Shown here in pieces: positions 16,173 through 23,366 of a DNA stretch of 64,000 bases. The notes beneath the pieces were generated by a model. It ran no database searches and was not told the DNA's origin. It was given only the letters and a program-made list of their open reading frames with translations. Location: assembly GCF_003646465.1 (NCBI RefSeq), contig NZ_QZEX01000017.1, positions 1 to 64,000 of the forward strand, in the 5' to 3' direction. The DNA comes from Chachezhania antarctica (GTDB lineage: Bacteria > Pseudomonadota > Alphaproteobacteria > Rhodobacterales > Rhodobacteraceae). Position numbers and translations under genes: made by a program. Within the stretch, counting starts at the first letter, position 1. Every line of letters begins with the position of its first letter.

Positions 16173-17359
16173 GCCGCTCGATTGCGCAGGGCCATGACCA
16201 TGGGCCCGCACGAGAACCCGCCGTTCGCAGCCTTTCGGCTGAGAGCCCGCAGGTACCCGCCGGGCGACTTGATCTCGCTGAACCGTTCCAGCATGGCCAC
16301 CACGACGATTGCGGCCTGTTCCGGGCCCATCGCGCGTTGGGCGTCTTCCCAGGCCGATGGCGTGATGCCCATGGCGGGGCTGATCCTTGACGCTGTATTG
16401 AACAACTGATGCCAGTGCCGGATAGGGCCTTCGTGGAAATCCAGCGCGGTGGGACAGCAGGCTGTGATCATCTGAAGGGGCAGGCGGGGCGCCTTGTCCC
16501 TCTCCGGTGGATCATCCCGTCCTGTCATCTGAAAGACGTGTGCGTCGTCTGAAATACGCCGTGTCTCGTTGCAGGGTTCAAGATCAAGAGAGTCTTTGTT
16601 TGAATTATGATGGTGCTGCTCATCCTGACACGCAGTGGTGCTCGGATCGGCTGCGTGGGCGGTATCGACAAGGTCGCGGGCTTCGGTCAGTGCGGTATCG
16701 AGTTCACCGCGCAGCGCGTCCAGAGCATCCGTATCGAGCTTCCGGCGCAGCGCCCGGCCCGTCAGGGCGGCAAGGTCGGCGAACCGGTCCCAGATGGCGC
16801 GACCGGGCTGCATGTCGTGACCGTACTCTGCCACGGCAGCCAGATCCCGGCGCATCAGGCTGACCATCTCGCGCAAGCGGCGGAGGCGGGTTTCGGACGC
16901 GCGTGCATCATCGGCCGCGCGGAAGATCTCCTCCTGCCGGCGGGGCAGGGGGGACAGGTCGAACCCGTAGGCCACCCGGTCATCGCCGTCCCTGCGGCTG
17001 TAACGCTTGCCGTTGGGGCTGTCGCGGCGGATGATCAGGCCCGATGCGATCAGGCGCGACAGGTGCCGCCGCATCGTCGAACAGGCCATGCCGTTCAGCC
17101 GTTCGCACAGCGCCCGGTTGGACGGGAACACGATCATGCGCGCGGCGGCGCCCAGTTCGTCTTCGGGATGAAAGCTGAGAAGCCCCTGCAGGACCGTCAG
17201 TTCCCGTTCGGACAGGCCGAAGGCCGCCTGGGCCTTCGACAGCTCCCGGAACAGGGCCCACTTGTTGACCGGGCGCAGGGGGTCCTGCGTGTCGGGGATC
17301 GCCTGCAATTGCGCGCGCGAAATCGGTCGCCGAAACGACGAAAACGGGACGTACTCCAT
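16169..17359 (-). CDS. repC: Plasmid replication initiator RepC
   Basis: The 396-residue protein is typical RepC in length and layout: an N-terminal DNA-binding region (LSERELTVLQGLLSFHP, VFPSNRALCERLNGM, STMRRHLSRLIASGLIIRRDSPNGKRY), a charged middle, and a conserved end (SPGGYLRALSRKAANGGFSCGPMVMAL). RepC initiates replication at an origin located inside its own gene. It is the last gene of the minus-strand repABC operon, separated from repB by a 210-bp gap that holds the antisense RNA. The stop codon lies inside a parS-like palindrome. Confidence 0.95.
   Translation of the reverse strand: MEYVPFSSFRRPISRAQLQAIPDTQDPLRPVNKWALFRELSKAQAAFGLSERELTVLQGLLSFHPEDELGAAARMIVFPSNRALCERLNGMACSTMRRHLSRLIASGLIIRRDSPNGKRYSRRDGDDRVAYGFDLSPLPRRQEEIFRAADDARASETRLRRLREMVSLMRRDLAAVAEYGHDMQPGRAIWDRFADLAALTGRALRRKLDTDALDALRGELDTALTEARDLVDTAHAADPSTTACQDEQHHHNSNKDSLDLEPCNETRRISDDAHVFQMTGRDDPPERDKAPRLPLQMITACCPTALDFHEGPIRHWHQLFNTASRISPAMGITPSAWEDAQRAMGPEQAAIVVVAMLERFSEIKSPGGYLRALSRKAANGGFSCGPMVMALRNRAA
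16585..16615. other. Possible origin of replication inside repC (AT-rich patch)
   Basis: In studied repABC plasmids the origin is an AT-rich segment in the middle of repC. The most AT-rich part of this repC is around 16589-16612 (AGTCTTTGTTTGAATTATG), flanked by GC-rich DNA. No iterons are visible. The assignment rests on family knowledge and base composition only. Confidence 0.3.
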
Positions 17360-17444
17360 GTTCTTACATCACGAAGACAAAAATCGACCGGCCCGCGAAT
17401 CGCTTTGCGCTTGCGGGGTAGGGGGCGGCTCGCTATTGTCAGAG

Positions 17445-17530
17445 GTGCGAAAACTGAGTTTTGTTGCGAGCTCGTCCCGTGACGAAACCTTGAAAAGGTC
17501 TCGTGAAGCGTGCTTCTCGGGGCCTTTTTT
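17445..17530 (+). ncRNA. repABC countertranscribed RNA (incA-type ctRNA) with intrinsic terminator
   Basis: In the repB-repC gap the plus strand, antisense to the operon, carries a near-perfect hairpin: AAGGTCTCGTGAAGC (17495-17509), a 2-base loop, GCTTCTCGGGGCCTT (17512-17526), then a T-run. This is a strong intrinsic terminator. A plausible promoter lies upstream (TTGCGG at 17411-17416, TATTGT at 17434-17439, 17-bp spacer), giving an RNA of about 80 bases. Known repABC systems have exactly such an RNA here, which limits RepC translation and sets copy number and incompatibility. The 5' end is estimated. Confidence 0.68.
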
Positions 17531-17569
17531 CTGCCTGTGCCGTGCCTCCTTACTGGTTTCTGCTCTTCC

Positions 17570-18493
17570 TCAATCTTCCGAACGCTTCCAGCGCTCGTGA
17601 AGCTCTGCGATCAGGGCCGGGGCATTGCTGTCCAGCCAGCTGACGAAATCCTTGTCTTGTGCCTCGAGATCCAGCCGAAGCCGTTTCCCCCGGCCGCTGG
17701 TCTTCACGCTGGCCGAACCGACGCCCGCGATCTGGGTTCCCGCGGGTTTCGGGGCCGAAGGCGTGGTAGGGTCGCTTTCCAGTGCAACGGCCAGCGCCGC
17801 CAGGAACGCGGATTCCGACGCCGCATCGGGCGGGCCATCGCTGCGGTCCCTGGCGTGCAGGGCCGCGCGGATGATGGGCCCGCGTCTGCCCTGGGTGGGC
17901 AGGGCGCGCTTCAGCTCCTCCCACCGGGGGCGGCCGATGCCGGGGGCGGCCCCGATCGCATGGATCAGGTCATCGCCAACGCCGCGGACGACGCCCAGCA
18001 TCTGGGAGACACCGGCTTCGGTCAGGTTCAGCACCTCGGCCACCGCCTTGTTGCTGCGCTGGCCTTCGGGAAGGTGATCCTCCTCGACCAAGGCGGCCGC
18101 GACCAGGGCGCGTTCGATGAAGCTCAGATCCCGTCGCGCCTGGTTTTCCAGAAGCTGATCCTTCAGCGCCTGGTCGTCTTCCAGTTCGGTGACGATGGCG
18201 CGGACGTTGATGCCCAGTTGCCGGCAGGCTTCCAGCCGCCGCCGCCCGTAGACCAATGTGAACCGGTCACCATCTGCCGGGCGCAGCAGGATCGGAACTC
18301 GCTGCCCGTTCTGCCGGATCGAGGCTGTCAGATCGGTCACGTCGATCTGAAGCCGGTCTTCCATGCGGCCCGCAACGTCGATCAGGTCCGGCGAGACGTC
18401 GGAAATCCCGCCACGCAGGCGCCGGTTTTCCCGAACATCGGGCGCATTATAAAGCGTGCTCAGCGCGGGGTTTAGTTTTGCCTTCCGTGCCAT
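17570..18493 (-). CDS. repB: Plasmid partition protein RepB (ParB family)
   Basis: The 307-residue protein starts MARKAKLNPAL, as RepB proteins usually do, and contains a ParB/Srx-like domain (VYGRRRLEACRQLGINVRA, then LLENQARRDLSFIERA) followed by a central HTH (NKAVAEVLNLTEAGVSQML). It binds parS palindromes and pairs with RepA ATPase for segregation. The ATG at 18493 lies 2 bp after the repA stop and has GGGGA in front; a start 18 bp upstream would overlap repA. Basic tail RGKRLRLDLE matches the RepB C-terminal region. Confidence 0.94.
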   Translation of the reverse strand: MARKAKLNPALSTLYNAPDVRENRRLRGGISDVSPDLIDVAGRMEDRLQIDVTDLTASIRQNGQRVPILLRPADGDRFTLVYGRRRLEACRQLGINVRAIVTELEDDQALKDQLLENQARRDLSFIERALVAAALVEEDHLPEGQRSNKAVAEVLNLTEAGVSQMLGVVRGVGDDLIHAIGAAPGIGRPRWEELKRALPTQGRRGPIIRAALHARDRSDGPPDAASESAFLAALAVALESDPTTPSAPKPAGTQIAGVGSASVKTSGRGKRLRLDLEAQDKDFVSWLDSNAPALIAELHERWKRSED

Positions 18494-18495
18494 GG

Positions 18496-19677
18496 CTATC
18501 CCCGTCCCCAAGTTGTCTGGATCAGGCCCGCGATCTCGTCATTCACGGCGTTCATGGATTCCAGCGCGCGGTCGAGCGTGGTGCGGGTGAAATCCCGTCG
18601 GTCGACCTCGTACAGCGTCTGTTTCGTCAGGCCAGCATCGGCAATGGCGGTGGATTCGACCATGTGATTGGTCAGCACCGACCGCCCGAACAGCCCGCGG
18701 ATGAAGGCGATCATCTCTGTCTGCGGCGCATCGCCGACCTTGTACCGGGTCGGCAGGAATTTCAGCCATTCATAGCGCAGGTTCGCGCCCGCATCGCGGA
18801 TCACGCCCAGAAGGTCGGAGGTCATCCTCAGGAACTGGCTCATCGACATCAGGTCGAGCATCTGCGGATGGACCGTCACCAGCACCCCGGTCGAGGCCGA
18901 GAGCGCCGACATGGTCAGGAACCCCAGTTGCGGCGGGCAATCGATCACGACGACGTCGTAATCATCCTCTACCACCGCCAGAGCATCGCGCACCCGGGCA
19001 AAGAAAGCCCGCGCGCCGCCGCTCTGGATCGCGGCGGGGGTTTCGTGTTCGAACTCCATCAGTTCAAGGTTGCCAGGGATCAGGTCGAGCCCGGTGATGT
19101 AGGTCTTCCGGATCACATCGCGGATCGACACCTGGTCGTCATAGCGCACTGCATCATAAAGCGTGCCGCCTTCCATCAGGTCGATTTCGGGCTGGATGCC
19201 GTGGAGCGCCGACATGGAGGCCTGCGGATCCAGGTCCACCGCCAGCACGCGATAGCCTTTCAGGGCAAGCCGCTGGGCAAGGTGCGCGGATGTCGTGGTC
19301 TTGCCCGATCCGCCCTTGAAGTTGACGACCGATATGACCTGAAGCGCATCGCCCGCGCGCCGCCCGGGGACGTAGGTGCCGGGTTTCTTGGTATTGGCCT
19401 CCAGCGCCTGCCGGATCTCCCAGATATCGGTCAGCTTGTACCGGCGGTGATTGCCGGCGGTCATCTCGACCTCGGGTATCTTGCCCTCGCGGTGCAGCTT
19501 GCGCAGGTAAGTGTGATCCACGCCCAGCAGTTCCGCGGCCTCGCCACTGGTCAGCCCGCGCATGGATTTCTTGGCGTCCGGGGGGAAATGTGCTTCCCTC
19601 TGGGCATGCAGGTTCGCCGCCAGAAGTTCGGCGTAGTACCCGATGGCCGTGTCGAGGTCCTGCTCTGCGTCGCTCAT
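18496..19677 (-). CDS. repA: Plasmid partition ATPase RepA (ParA family)
   Basis: The 393-residue protein has an N-terminal MerR-like helix-turn-helix (GLTSGEAAELLGVDHTYLRK, residues 41-60), then the deviant Walker A motif KGGSGKTT at residues 121-128 and a Walker B region (YDVVVIDCPPQLGFL). RepA drives plasmid partition with RepB and represses the operon promoter. It is the first gene of repABC, which reads leftward. Length and layout are standard. Confidence 0.95.
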   Translation of the reverse strand: MSDAEQDLDTAIGYYAELLAANLHAQREAHFPPDAKKSMRGLTSGEAAELLGVDHTYLRKLHREGKIPEVEMTAGNHRRYKLTDIWEIRQALEANTKKPGTYVPGRRAGDALQVISVVNFKGGSGKTTTSAHLAQRLALKGYRVLAVDLDPQASMSALHGIQPEIDLMEGGTLYDAVRYDDQVSIRDVIRKTYITGLDLIPGNLELMEFEHETPAAIQSGGARAFFARVRDALAVVEDDYDVVVIDCPPQLGFLTMSALSASTGVLVTVHPQMLDLMSMSQFLRMTSDLLGVIRDAGANLRYEWLKFLPTRYKVGDAPQTEMIAFIRGLFGRSVLTNHMVESTAIADAGLTKQTLYEVDRRDFTRTTLDRALESMNAVNDEIAGLIQTTWGRG

Positions 19678-19830
19678 CTTCTGCCTGATCCGTGGGCGCG
19701 TTTTTTATCAAGTCATGCGCTAATTTTCGAGACTATTGCAGGCTGAGCGAGATTCGTGCAAGCGTTTTCCACAGGCAGGGCTTGTGTGCCGGCCTGACGG
19801 CATGCGCTAGCTACGGTGGTTCGGAAGGCT
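19678..19830. promoter_or_regulatory. repABC promoter region with DnaA-box-like sequence
   Basis: The 153-bp gap upstream of repA should hold the repABC promoter and the RepA operator. On the plus strand TTTTCCACA at 19765-19773 is one base from the DnaA box TTATCCACA. A minus-strand pair TTGCAC/CAATAG with an 18-bp spacer (plus 19757-19762 and 19733-19738) could be the promoter, but the match is weak. No clear operator palindrome was found. Confidence 0.4.
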
Positions 19831-20838
19831 CTAGAGCCCCGCTGCCTTGGTCAGGTTCACCCGGAACCTGTCCCGCCGGCGCTGGTATCGGCGGGTCATT
19901 TCGGCCGAGGCATGGCCCAGTTGCTTCTGCACATAGCGTTCATCGACCTCGGCACTGCTGGCCAGACCTGCGCGCAACGAATGGCCCGAAAACAGCCCCA
20001 GCCGTTCCTTTTCCGGCAGATCCGCCCGAATGCCGGCATCCAGAACGGTCCGCTTGATCAGGCGCGCGACGTGTTTGTCGTTCAGCCGGGACTCCAGCGC
20101 GCGCTTGCCATCGCGCGAGGTGCGCACGAAGACAGGCCCGAAGTCGATCTTCGAGAAATCCAGCCATTGCTCCAGCGCATGCACCGGGCAGCTCTGGTCC
20201 GATGACCCGCGCCCGATCTCGACCTCGCGCCAGCCGGTCTTGGCGTTCAGGGTCAGCAGCGCGCCATCGTCCATGATCTCGATCCAGCCGCGCCCATCGG
20301 GCGTGTCGTCCCGCCGAAAGTCCAGCGCCACGATTTCCGACCGGCGCAGGCCGCCGGCATAGCCCAGAAGCAGCATCGCCCGGTCGCGCATGCCACGCAG
20401 GTCGAAGGGCAAGGTGGCGACCATGGCGAGGATATCGTTGGCCAGGATCGCCTCCTTCTGGGTCGGTGGGCGTGCGTGCTTGCGGCGGATCCCGGCCAGA
20501 ACGCTGGAAATGTGCCTGTCCTTCCGGTCGAGCGTGTGGCCCCGTTGCGTGTAGTTCCAGCCCAGCCCCGACAGCCGCCGTTCTATGGTGCTGACGGTCA
20601 GGGCAGGGGCCCCGCTGTCAGGCGCCGCAAGGTCGGCGAGGTACAGCCCTATCATCTCGGGCACGGGCGGCAACGGTTCTGCCCCGCGCATCCGGCACCA
20701 GCGGGTGAAATGGGCCCAGTCCCTGCCATAGGCCTTCAGCGTGTTGTCCGACGCCGCCTGCCTTGCATAGTCGCGCGCCGTGTCCACAAGCCGGTCCAGC
20801 GTGCCGGAGCCGGGGACGTTATCGGGGAGGTCGATCAT
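19831..20838 (-). CDS. Tyrosine recombinase (site-specific integrase/resolvase, XerC/D-like)
   Basis: The 335-residue protein has a SAM-like N-terminal core-binding domain (TLKAYGRDWAHFTRWC) and a complete catalytic set: Arg165 in GGLRRSEIV, His286 and Arg289 in GHSLRAG, His309 in QLGHASAEM and the nucleophile Tyr318 in TRRYQRR. It sits 153 bp from the repABC start region on the same strand, a common place for plasmid dimer-resolution recombinases. No prophage or integron features are nearby. Resolution of plasmid multimers is the likely role. Confidence 0.9.
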   Translation of the reverse strand: MIDLPDNVPGSGTLDRLVDTARDYARQAASDNTLKAYGRDWAHFTRWCRMRGAEPLPPVPEMIGLYLADLAAPDSGAPALTVSTIERRLSGLGWNYTQRGHTLDRKDRHISSVLAGIRRKHARPPTQKEAILANDILAMVATLPFDLRGMRDRAMLLLGYAGGLRRSEIVALDFRRDDTPDGRGWIEIMDDGALLTLNAKTGWREVEIGRGSSDQSCPVHALEQWLDFSKIDFGPVFVRTSRDGKRALESRLNDKHVARLIKRTVLDAGIRADLPEKERLGLFSGHSLRAGLASSAEVDERYVQKQLGHASAEMTRRYQRRRDRFRVNLTKAAGL

Positions 20839-20896
20839 GGATCTTGTGTCCTGCTCTGTTGTGACCTATATGTTGGTCATCTTGTTGGGGTTGTTC

Positions 20897-21136
20897 ATGC
20901 AGATCGCGATTGCCGAAGCCAAGGCCCAGTTTGCCGAACTGATCCGCCGCGCCGAAGCGGGCGAGGCGATCGAGCTGACGCGCTATGGTCGCCCCGTCGC
21001 GCGGATCGTGGCGGCGGAGCGACCGGTGGGCCGGTCGCTGATCGGCGCGATGGAAGGGGCCTTTGCCCTGCCCAAGGACATGGCGGACGGCGATGACGAA
21101 ATCGCCCGCATGTTCGGGCAGAGCGCGGAGGACTAG
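20897..21136 (+). CDS. Phd/YefM-family antitoxin
   Basis: A 79-residue protein beginning MQIAIAEAKAQFAELIRRAEAG, the signature N-terminus of the prevent-host-death family (dimeric DNA-binding antitoxin), with GRPVARIV in the middle and an acidic C-terminal tail (DGDDEIARMFGQ) that would bind the toxin. The frame is open upstream, but this ATG gives the conserved family start. The stop codon abuts the GTG start of the PIN toxin. Together they form a plasmid addiction module. Confidence 0.88.
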   Translation: MQIAIAEAKAQFAELIRRAEAGEAIELTRYGRPVARIVAAERPVGRSLIGAMEGAFALPKDMADGDDEIARMFGQSAED

Positions 21137-21505
21137 GTGCGCGTCCTGCTCGACACCCATGTCCTGCTGTGGGCCGTACTGAACGACCCGCGCCTCACGG
21201 GAGCGCAGGCCCGCGCCATTTCCGAGGGCGAATTGTACCTGTCGGCCGCCAGCGTGTGGGAGATCGGGATCAAGCGCGCCATCGGCAAGCTCGACGTGCC
21301 GGCGGAACTGTTCGACGTCGCCGTCGACGCGGGCTGCCGGCCCCTGCCGATCTCGTGGACTCATGCCGAAGCGGCGGCGGCGCTGCCCGCCCACCACGCG
21401 GACCCGTTCGACCGGATGCTGATTGCGCAGGCGCGCTGCGAAGGGCTGCACCTGGCGAGCTCGGACAGGAAATTCGCGCCCTATGACGTCGAACTCGTCG
21501 CTTGA
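21137..21505 (+). CDS. vapC: VapC-type PIN-domain toxin (ribonuclease)
   Basis: The 122-residue protein starts with GTG directly after the antitoxin stop. It has the PIN-domain acidic residues: Asp6 in LLDTHVLLW, Glu42 in SVWEIGIK, Asp89/Asp92 in HHADPFDRML and Asp110 in LASSDRKF. Such toxins are Mg2+-dependent endoribonucleases that cut tRNA or rRNA and are held inactive by the antitoxin. The pairing of a Phd-type antitoxin with this PIN group is common. It helps retain the plasmid. Confidence 0.9.
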   Translation: MRVLLDTHVLLWAVLNDPRLTGAQARAISEGELYLSAASVWEIGIKRAIGKLDVPAELFDVAVDAGCRPLPISWTHAEAAAALPAHHADPFDRMLIAQARCEGLHLASSDRKFAPYDVELVA

Positions 21506-21561
21506 CGCCGAGGGATCCGCTCCCCCGTACCACGATTTCCGGTGTTTTCTTGCGATGCAGG

Positions 21562-21576
21562 CCATGAATTTCATGG
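21562..21576. repeat. 15-bp inverted repeat downstream of vapC
   Basis: CCATGAA-T-TTCATGG is a perfect inverted repeat in the 185-bp gap between vapC and the DUF1403 gene. Too short for a terminator; may be an operator for the downstream operon or part of the nearby recombination-like site. Confidence 0.35.
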
Positions 21577-21585
21577 AATCACATA

Positions 21586-21614
21586 CAGTCCGATAAGGCA
21601 ATGTTATTGGACAG
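21586..21614. other. Recombination-core-like inverted repeat (dif/cer-like candidate)
   Basis: CAGTCCGATAA (21586-21596) and TTATTGGACAG (21604-21614) are imperfect inverted repeats (9 of 11 positions) around a 7-bp spacer. The ATAA-spacer-TTAT geometry resembles dif/cer cores and other tyrosine-recombinase crossover sites. A tyrosine recombinase gene lies 750 bp away and the plasmid maintenance genes surround it. Alternatively it is an operator for the DUF1403-scpB operon, whose start is 77 bp downstream. Confidence 0.35.
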
Positions 21615-21690
21615 TGAAAAGCGTGCATGGGAGAGGCGGTTGGCGCTCTTTTGAATGGCTTCAAGCGCCGCTGCGCGCTAGTCTGGCTAC

Positions 21691-22557
21691 ATGACACACG
21701 CCGACACCAGCCTCTATCTCGATCCGCCCGACGCGACGGCGTCCGGGCCGTCTCTGGAAGACGCGGCCTTTCACGCCGCGACGATGCTGGAGCGCCTGAA
21801 CGCCGCGCTGGACGACGCGGATGTGCCGCACGCGTTACTGCGGGACCGCATGGCCCTGCGCGCGGCGGAAGTCTGCGCCGGGTTTTCGGGCCGCCGGGAA
21901 TCCGCGGCCGACCTGCGCGATGCGGTGCATCTGCTGCGGCCGGGGGATCAACCCGGCCCGGGGGGGGAGATCTTCATGAACTGGCGCCGCGCCGTGGAAC
22001 GCCCGGTTTCAGTCAAGGCACTGGCCCGGGCCCTGCCCGGCACACCGCGGGAGCGCCTGGCCGTCTGTCTGGATGCGGGGCAGGGGACGCCCGTTGCCTG
22101 CGCGGCGATGGTGCTTGAGGCCGTTCTGGAGGACGATCCGCGCGCGGAAACGGTGGCGCTGATCCTGGCCGATGCGACGCTGGCGCGAGGGCTGGGCTGG
22201 CGGCATGCGATGCCGCTACTTGGCCTGGCGCTGAAACCGCGGGACCTGCGCAAGCGGGACGACGAGTTGCGGCTGGCCTGTTATCGCGCCGCCCGCGTAT
22301 CGGCGCGGGACTGTATCCGGGCGGCCGCGGATCTGGCGCGTCGAGCCGAGCGGCTGCGCGCCGTGGCGCCCAAGCTGCGGACGAAGACATCGGACGAGGC
22401 GGTGGCGCTGTTCCTGTCCCGCGATGCCGTGGCGCCCGGGGCGCTTTCGGCCCTTATGTCGGACCGCTCGGCCCGCCGGTTCTGCGACCGTCTTGTGACG
22501 CTGGGCGTCGCGCACGAGCTGACGGGGCGCGATACGTTCAGGCTGTTCGGGCTCTGA
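21691..22557 (+). CDS. DUF1403 family protein
   Basis: The 288-residue, Ala/Arg/Leu-rich, probably all-helical protein matches my recollection of DUF1403: an early helix with AAFHAATMLERLNAAL, the segment LRDRMALRAAEVCAGFSGR, the block GEIFMNWRRAVERPVS, and GWRHAMPLLGLALKPRDLR. DUF1403 genes often sit near repABC systems in Rhizobiales and Rhodobacterales. Function is unknown. The stop is one base from the ScpB-like start, so the two form an operon. Confidence 0.75.
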   Translation: MTHADTSLYLDPPDATASGPSLEDAAFHAATMLERLNAALDDADVPHALLRDRMALRAAEVCAGFSGRRESAADLRDAVHLLRPGDQPGPGGEIFMNWRRAVERPVSVKALARALPGTPRERLAVCLDAGQGTPVACAAMVLEAVLEDDPRAETVALILADATLARGLGWRHAMPLLGLALKPRDLRKRDDELRLACYRAARVSARDCIRAAADLARRAERLRAVAPKLRTKTSDEAVALFLSRDAVAPGALSALMSDRSARRFCDRLVTLGVAHELTGRDTFRLFGL

Positions 22558-22558
22558 C

Positions 22559-23161
22559 ATGGCGAAGGACAGCACCGATACCGACCTCGACCGCGAGCTG
22601 GCGGACCTGCCGGCGGACCTGCGCTGGCGCACGTGGATGCGCCGGGTGGAAGCGGTCCTGTTTGCCAGTTCGTCGCCCGTCCCGCGCGAGGCGCTGGCGC
22701 GTGTCGTGGGAGGCGGTGTTTCGGTCGATCTGCTGGTGGACGATCTTGCCGCCGAACTGGAAGACCGCGCGTTCGAAGTGGTTCACATCGGCAACGGCTG
22801 GATGCTGCGGACCCGGCCGGCCTATGGTCCGACCGTGCGCGCGGCGGCGGATGTGGGGGCGCAGACCCTCGATCTGTCGGAGTTCGACATCGCCGTGCTG
22901 GCGGCGATCGCCTATCACCAGCCGATCACGCGCGACGGGCTGAAGGACATCTTCGGCAAGGACATCAACCGCGACCTGATCGGACGGCTGAACGGGCAGG
23001 GGCTGATCGCCACCGGCCCGCGCAGCCCCCGGCGGGGCGCGCCTTACACGTTCGTCACCACGGACCAGTTCCTGGCTGTGTTCGGGATGGAGACCCTGCG
23101 CGACCTGCCGGACCGGGAGCAACTGGAAGACGCAGGCCTTGCGCCGCCTGTGGAGCCGTGA
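22559..23161 (+). CDS. ScpB-like winged-helix protein (SMC-Scp complex subunit B family)
   Basis: The 200-residue product has tandem winged-helix segments seen in ScpB: RRVEAVLFASSSPVPREALA (helix that binds ScpA), then SEFDIAVLAAIAYHQPITRD and INRDLIGRLNGQGLIATG, and GAPYTFVTTDQFLAVFGM. Chromosomal ScpB works with ScpA and SMC in condensation. Here no scpA or smc is nearby; the partner is DUF1403. It may be a plasmid-borne ScpB paralogue used in replicon maintenance. Confidence 0.8.
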   Translation: MAKDSTDTDLDRELADLPADLRWRTWMRRVEAVLFASSSPVPREALARVVGGGVSVDLLVDDLAAELEDRAFEVVHIGNGWMLRTRPAYGPTVRAAADVGAQTLDLSEFDIAVLAAIAYHQPITRDGLKDIFGKDINRDLIGRLNGQGLIATGPRSPRRGAPYTFVTTDQFLAVFGMETLRDLPDREQLEDAGLAPPVEP

Positions 23162-23291
23162 CCGCTGCGGGACGCGGTCCAGCGCCGGACCGTGCCCGGG
23201 GCGGGCCCGCCCGCCCGCCCCGCCGGACCCCTGCGGGATCCGGCGGCCCGCCACCGGGCACCGGTCCTCGCCGCGGACGCGCCGATGGACG

Positions 23292-23335
23292 TTGACATCC
23301 ATTCCGGGATAAAATTATTTCAGAAGATGAAATAA
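23292..23335 (+). promoter_or_regulatory. xylB promoter with ROK-type (XylR) operator
   Basis: A perfect -35 TTGACA at 23292-23297 is followed at 17-bp spacing by TTATTT, which lies inside a perfect inverted repeat: TTATTTCA (23315-23322), 5-base spacer, TGAAATAA (23328-23335). This form matches the AT-rich dyads bound by ROK-family repressors (Mlc, NagC, XylR). The dyad ends 31 bp before the xylB start. Confidence 0.65.
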
Positions 23336-23366
23336 CTTGGCGTCAGCCGCCACGGGGGAGCATCAC

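Noticed and set aside
19831-20838. Integron integrase or prophage integrase
   Set aside because: No attC array, cassettes, phage genes or tRNA target nearby; plasmid resolvase fits better.
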